Shown here: one piece after another, positions 61,361 to 64,000 of the stretch
How the letters are laid out: the number at the start of each line of letters is the position of its first letter
How positions within the stretch are numbered: the stretch's first letter is position 1
Assembly (NCBI GenBank): GCA_019055375.1
Contig: JAHQIW010000412.1
Span: 124,001-188,000 of the forward strand
DNA length: 64,000 bases
Source of the DNA: Parelaphostrongylus tenuis
Taxonomy: Eukaryota > Nematoda > Chromadorea > Rhabditida > Metastrongylidae
Reading direction: 5' to 3'
Translations under genes and position numbers: made by a program
The notes under the pieces: model-generated
What the model saw: only the letters and a program-made list of their open reading frames with translations
The model's database searches: none
What the model was told of the DNA's origin: nothing

Positions 61361-62994
61361 TGCTCACGATTTCTCTTTCTTTCGTCTTCCCTTCTGGGAA
61401 CCGAAGAAGAGAACGGCTGTCACAAGAAAATCAGGCAAGCGCGTCTTTTCATTAGTACCATAGGTGGTGTTCACTGTAACGGGTGAACACAGGTATCGCT
61501 CTTTGATTGAGTCGAAAACACTCCGAGATTTTTGAAGAAACGTGCTTCGTTTTTGGATTCTTCGTAGATCGTGAGAGCAAGTGTTTGTGCAACGATAGTT
61601 GCGCACCTCGAAGGAAAATTTCTAAGGGAAATGTTTACTAGAATAAAAATTAGTAACACATATCTGCAGCGAACTGCACAGACACCATTGCAGGAACAAG
61701 TCATCAATATCTATGGCTAGAAAGAATTCCATCAGGTATGGCTAAGATTATGCTTTGCATTATACACAAAAACATGCTTAGGCAAGATCATTGCGTTTTC
61801 TAACCTGAAAACTAAACGTTTTTTTGGAAGTGAAACAAATAGTCTAGATCGAAATTTTAGAGCGAAGATTAGAAAAAAAAAAGGAAATGACAGTGAGTGC
61901 ATTAGATACTCGTCCAAATTAGTAGCGCGTTTCGATTTCTGGCCTTCGAACGACGGCATTGGCAGATGACCTGAACATTTAGGCAGATTATCAACATCCA
62001 TATAAAGTTTCTAATACGGTAATTACATTTTCAGATGAAAAAAGATCCCATGAGTTCACTTCTACAGAGCTACGGCATTTCAATATTTATCATTTGAATA
62101 TCACTTATCGTTGAGAGGTCACGTAACGTTGGTTCATCAACGATAAGCGATATTTTCGTTTGCTTAGAGAATATTTGAGGATTTGAAAATTCGATACAAC
62201 TGCAGGCAGAACTCTATAGCATCGATCCAAGTGCACGATTAGCCTTATAAAAAAAAACTGATTTTTTGCAAATCTATCTTAAATTTCCGCATGCTGTTGG
62301 CCTAATGAATTCCGACAGAAAAAAAAGAATGGAACAAATGATTTGAAATCTTCATAGGGCTACACTTTCGGTGTGATAGATAGCAAAACGTCTATAATAA
62401 ATACAATGCATGCGTTGTATTAATATTTTGCTGTGTTCAATAAAACTAATGAAGTTTTCATAAACTGTGATTCATTTTCCAGAAAAGAATCAAAACTTTC
62501 AACCACATCTGTACCACATTTCGTGACGAATATCTCAAGAGATAAATAGCGTAAAGTAAATTATAGTAGATTTTCAACTTTTGAAATGCCTTGTCAAGGC
62601 TTTTGCTCAGCTATCAATCGACAATACTAAGCTGTCAATGAAACAGGGAACCTTGATTTTATGCAGAATTATTAGTGAATGAAAAACGCATTTATTCCTG
62701 ATCAACCACAAGAAATACACTATGCATTCGTCTTCATGCGTAATTTCGTAGAAGTGACCAAGTATGTACTTCACTTGCACAGATCTATCAAGTGAGAAAT
62801 TTTATGCATTTAAGCAGATATTTTAGCAAATTACCATCCCGAAAAAAATAGAGAGCTTCCTTTGCAGAGGGTGAAATAAAACCAAAGTCCACATGGGTAT
62901 TTCCGGGTACATCTGGTAAGTGCACTACACACGATACAATAGAATTATTGTTGCAACAAAAATTAGCAGCGCTTTTCCGTTTATCATAGGCCAC
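61361..62994 (-). other. Possible unrecognised minus-strand gene
   Basis: Several minus-strand stretches look exon-like. One is 62922 to about 62845, after acceptor TTACCAG, where ATG begins MYPEIPMWTLVLFHPLQRK, up to donor GTAATT. Another lies near 62020-61980 (KLYMDVDNLPKCS, donor GTCATC). A third starts near 61718 after TTCTAG (IDIDDLFLQWCLCSSLQI, then GTAAAC). A last one, 61640-61465, is open in more than one frame. Some junction phases agree, but frames compete and I recognise no family. Treat it as a hypothesis only. Confidence 0.25.
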
Positions 62995-63103
62995 CGGCTG
63001 GATGAGTTTTCCTATTGTCCTATTGTGAATGATTTTTACTCAGTCGTGAGCTATGTCATTAGCGGTTTGATATGCTTTCCAATTATAAACACTCTGGATA
63101 CGA

Positions 63104-63562
63104 CAGGGCCACGACGCTAGCCCCGCGCGGCAAGCGGCTCAATATGTTGAGTGCCCAGTGATACCGGCCATCGGAACGAAGGTTTCTGGATCGGTCCCCT
63201 CTCATAACGCTTCACAGTAGTTTCATTTTGTTTCTAATTCAGTATGCACCGCATAACTAACACGCTTTATCTCGTAACGCAGCACCGTAAGACAAAAGCT
63301 TTATTTAATTAGAGCATTTATTCAACAATCTGTTCTCTATAAAAAAGTAATCAGTTGTTAACAACGGAGCGTTTTTTTTTTTACTAAAATAATTACGCAT
63401 ATAGAAGAACCTTCAATATTAATCGGCATCAAAAGGATTGCTATGAAACGTCGTTGTAAGCAATGAAAAAGCAACCATATTCCCGGCATCACTAACCACT
63501 CAGCACTACCAACTGATCGACACCGCGCGCGACAGTGCGGCGGGGTTAGTGCTGTGGCCCTG
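63104..63562. mobile_element. 459-bp non-autonomous element with GC-rich terminal inverted repeats
   Basis: The left end CAGGGCCACGACGCTAGCCC and the complement of the right end CAGGGCCACAGCACTAACCC match at 16 of 20 positions, and a GC-rich subterminal region follows on both sides. CAGGG-type ends recall hAT elements. The flanking 8 bases (GGATACGA and CCGTACTT) do not match, so the target duplication is lost or the class is different. No coding capacity. Confidence 0.55.
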
Positions 63563-64000
63563 CCGTACTTAAAGTATTTATCATATTTTGATTAACAGAG
63601 TATAAATTATCACACCGACTTTTCCTTATAGATATGATCTATAGTGCGGTTCACAAATAACTGACGTTTTTCGTCGGCAAGGAATTGTTCAACATTTGTA
63701 TGTGAGCTCGCCAACCCTCAGCATACATTATATCGTAGAAAACAGTGACCATGAATAAGAAAGCCACTCACGTAGTGTATTTGAAGCAAAAAGGCCAAAT
63801 TTCAAAATTTATTCATTATTCAAATAATCGATCCCTTGGCCTTCCAATCGAAATAAATGAGACTTAGGGTGAACTATCAGCAAGTGTAATCTTTATATCA
63901 ATTATCTAGTTGACTGTGCGACTTAGAAACAGGATGCCACGTCTAATCCATCCATTTAACAAGAGATTAAAAAAGAAATTCTGCGCAACCGAAGATAGGC
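63563..64000. other. Window end, nothing recognised
   Basis: AT-rich DNA with no recognised gene or repeat. Confidence 0.5.

Noticed and set aside
1..64000. CRISPR arrays, bacterial operons, riboswitches or defence systems
   Set aside because: The window is intron-rich nematode nuclear DNA. No regularly spaced identical repeats with unique spacers or polycistronic bacterial genes are present.

Overview
This is eukaryotic DNA from a nematode, most likely a parasitic strongylid (hookworm group). The main gene is a full-length nematode-type alpha-spectrin cut into 54 exons by GT-AG introns, many of them about 50-130 bases. The background is AT-rich and carries relics of mariner, RTE-type and tRNA-derived elements. 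The phylum is well supported. The strongylid placement is inference.

Layout. 1-7.17 kb: no intact recognised gene; minus-strand protein-like fragments, a CpG-rich patch, a pyrimidine tandem repeat, a mariner C-terminal relic and tRNA-derived SINEs. 7.7-30.6 kb (+): alpha-spectrin, predicted 2421 aa, with SINEs, mariner relics and a MITE in its larger introns. 32.8-39.5 kb: a tandem segmental duplication in which each unit carries a four-exon gene (91 and 92 aa) of the C1orf21/DUF4612 type, with an N-terminal MGC start and a C-terminal FFRMLD-KI motif. 40.6-43.3 kb (-): a degenerate RTE-type non-LTR retrotransposon. 44.2-44.7 kb (-): a mariner relic. 48.5-59.0 kb (-): a five-exon gene for an HRG-1/SLC48A1-type haem transporter (187 aa). 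Two of its introns are filled by a foldback-type repeat family. 61.4-63.0 kb (-): unassigned possible exons. 63.1-63.6 kb: a 459-bp terminal-inverted-repeat element.

The coding genes do not form a pathway: a membrane-skeleton protein, a haem transporter and two small, probably lipid-anchored proteins of unknown function. Nematodes cannot make haem, so the haem transporter is the gene most tied to nematode physiology. The least expected structures are the foldback family, whose arms are built of roughly 155-bp units, and a mariner-like element with two transposase 5' ends facing each other. Repeat contents give a relative timeline for the duplication: one SINE lies in both units, one foldback element in only one.
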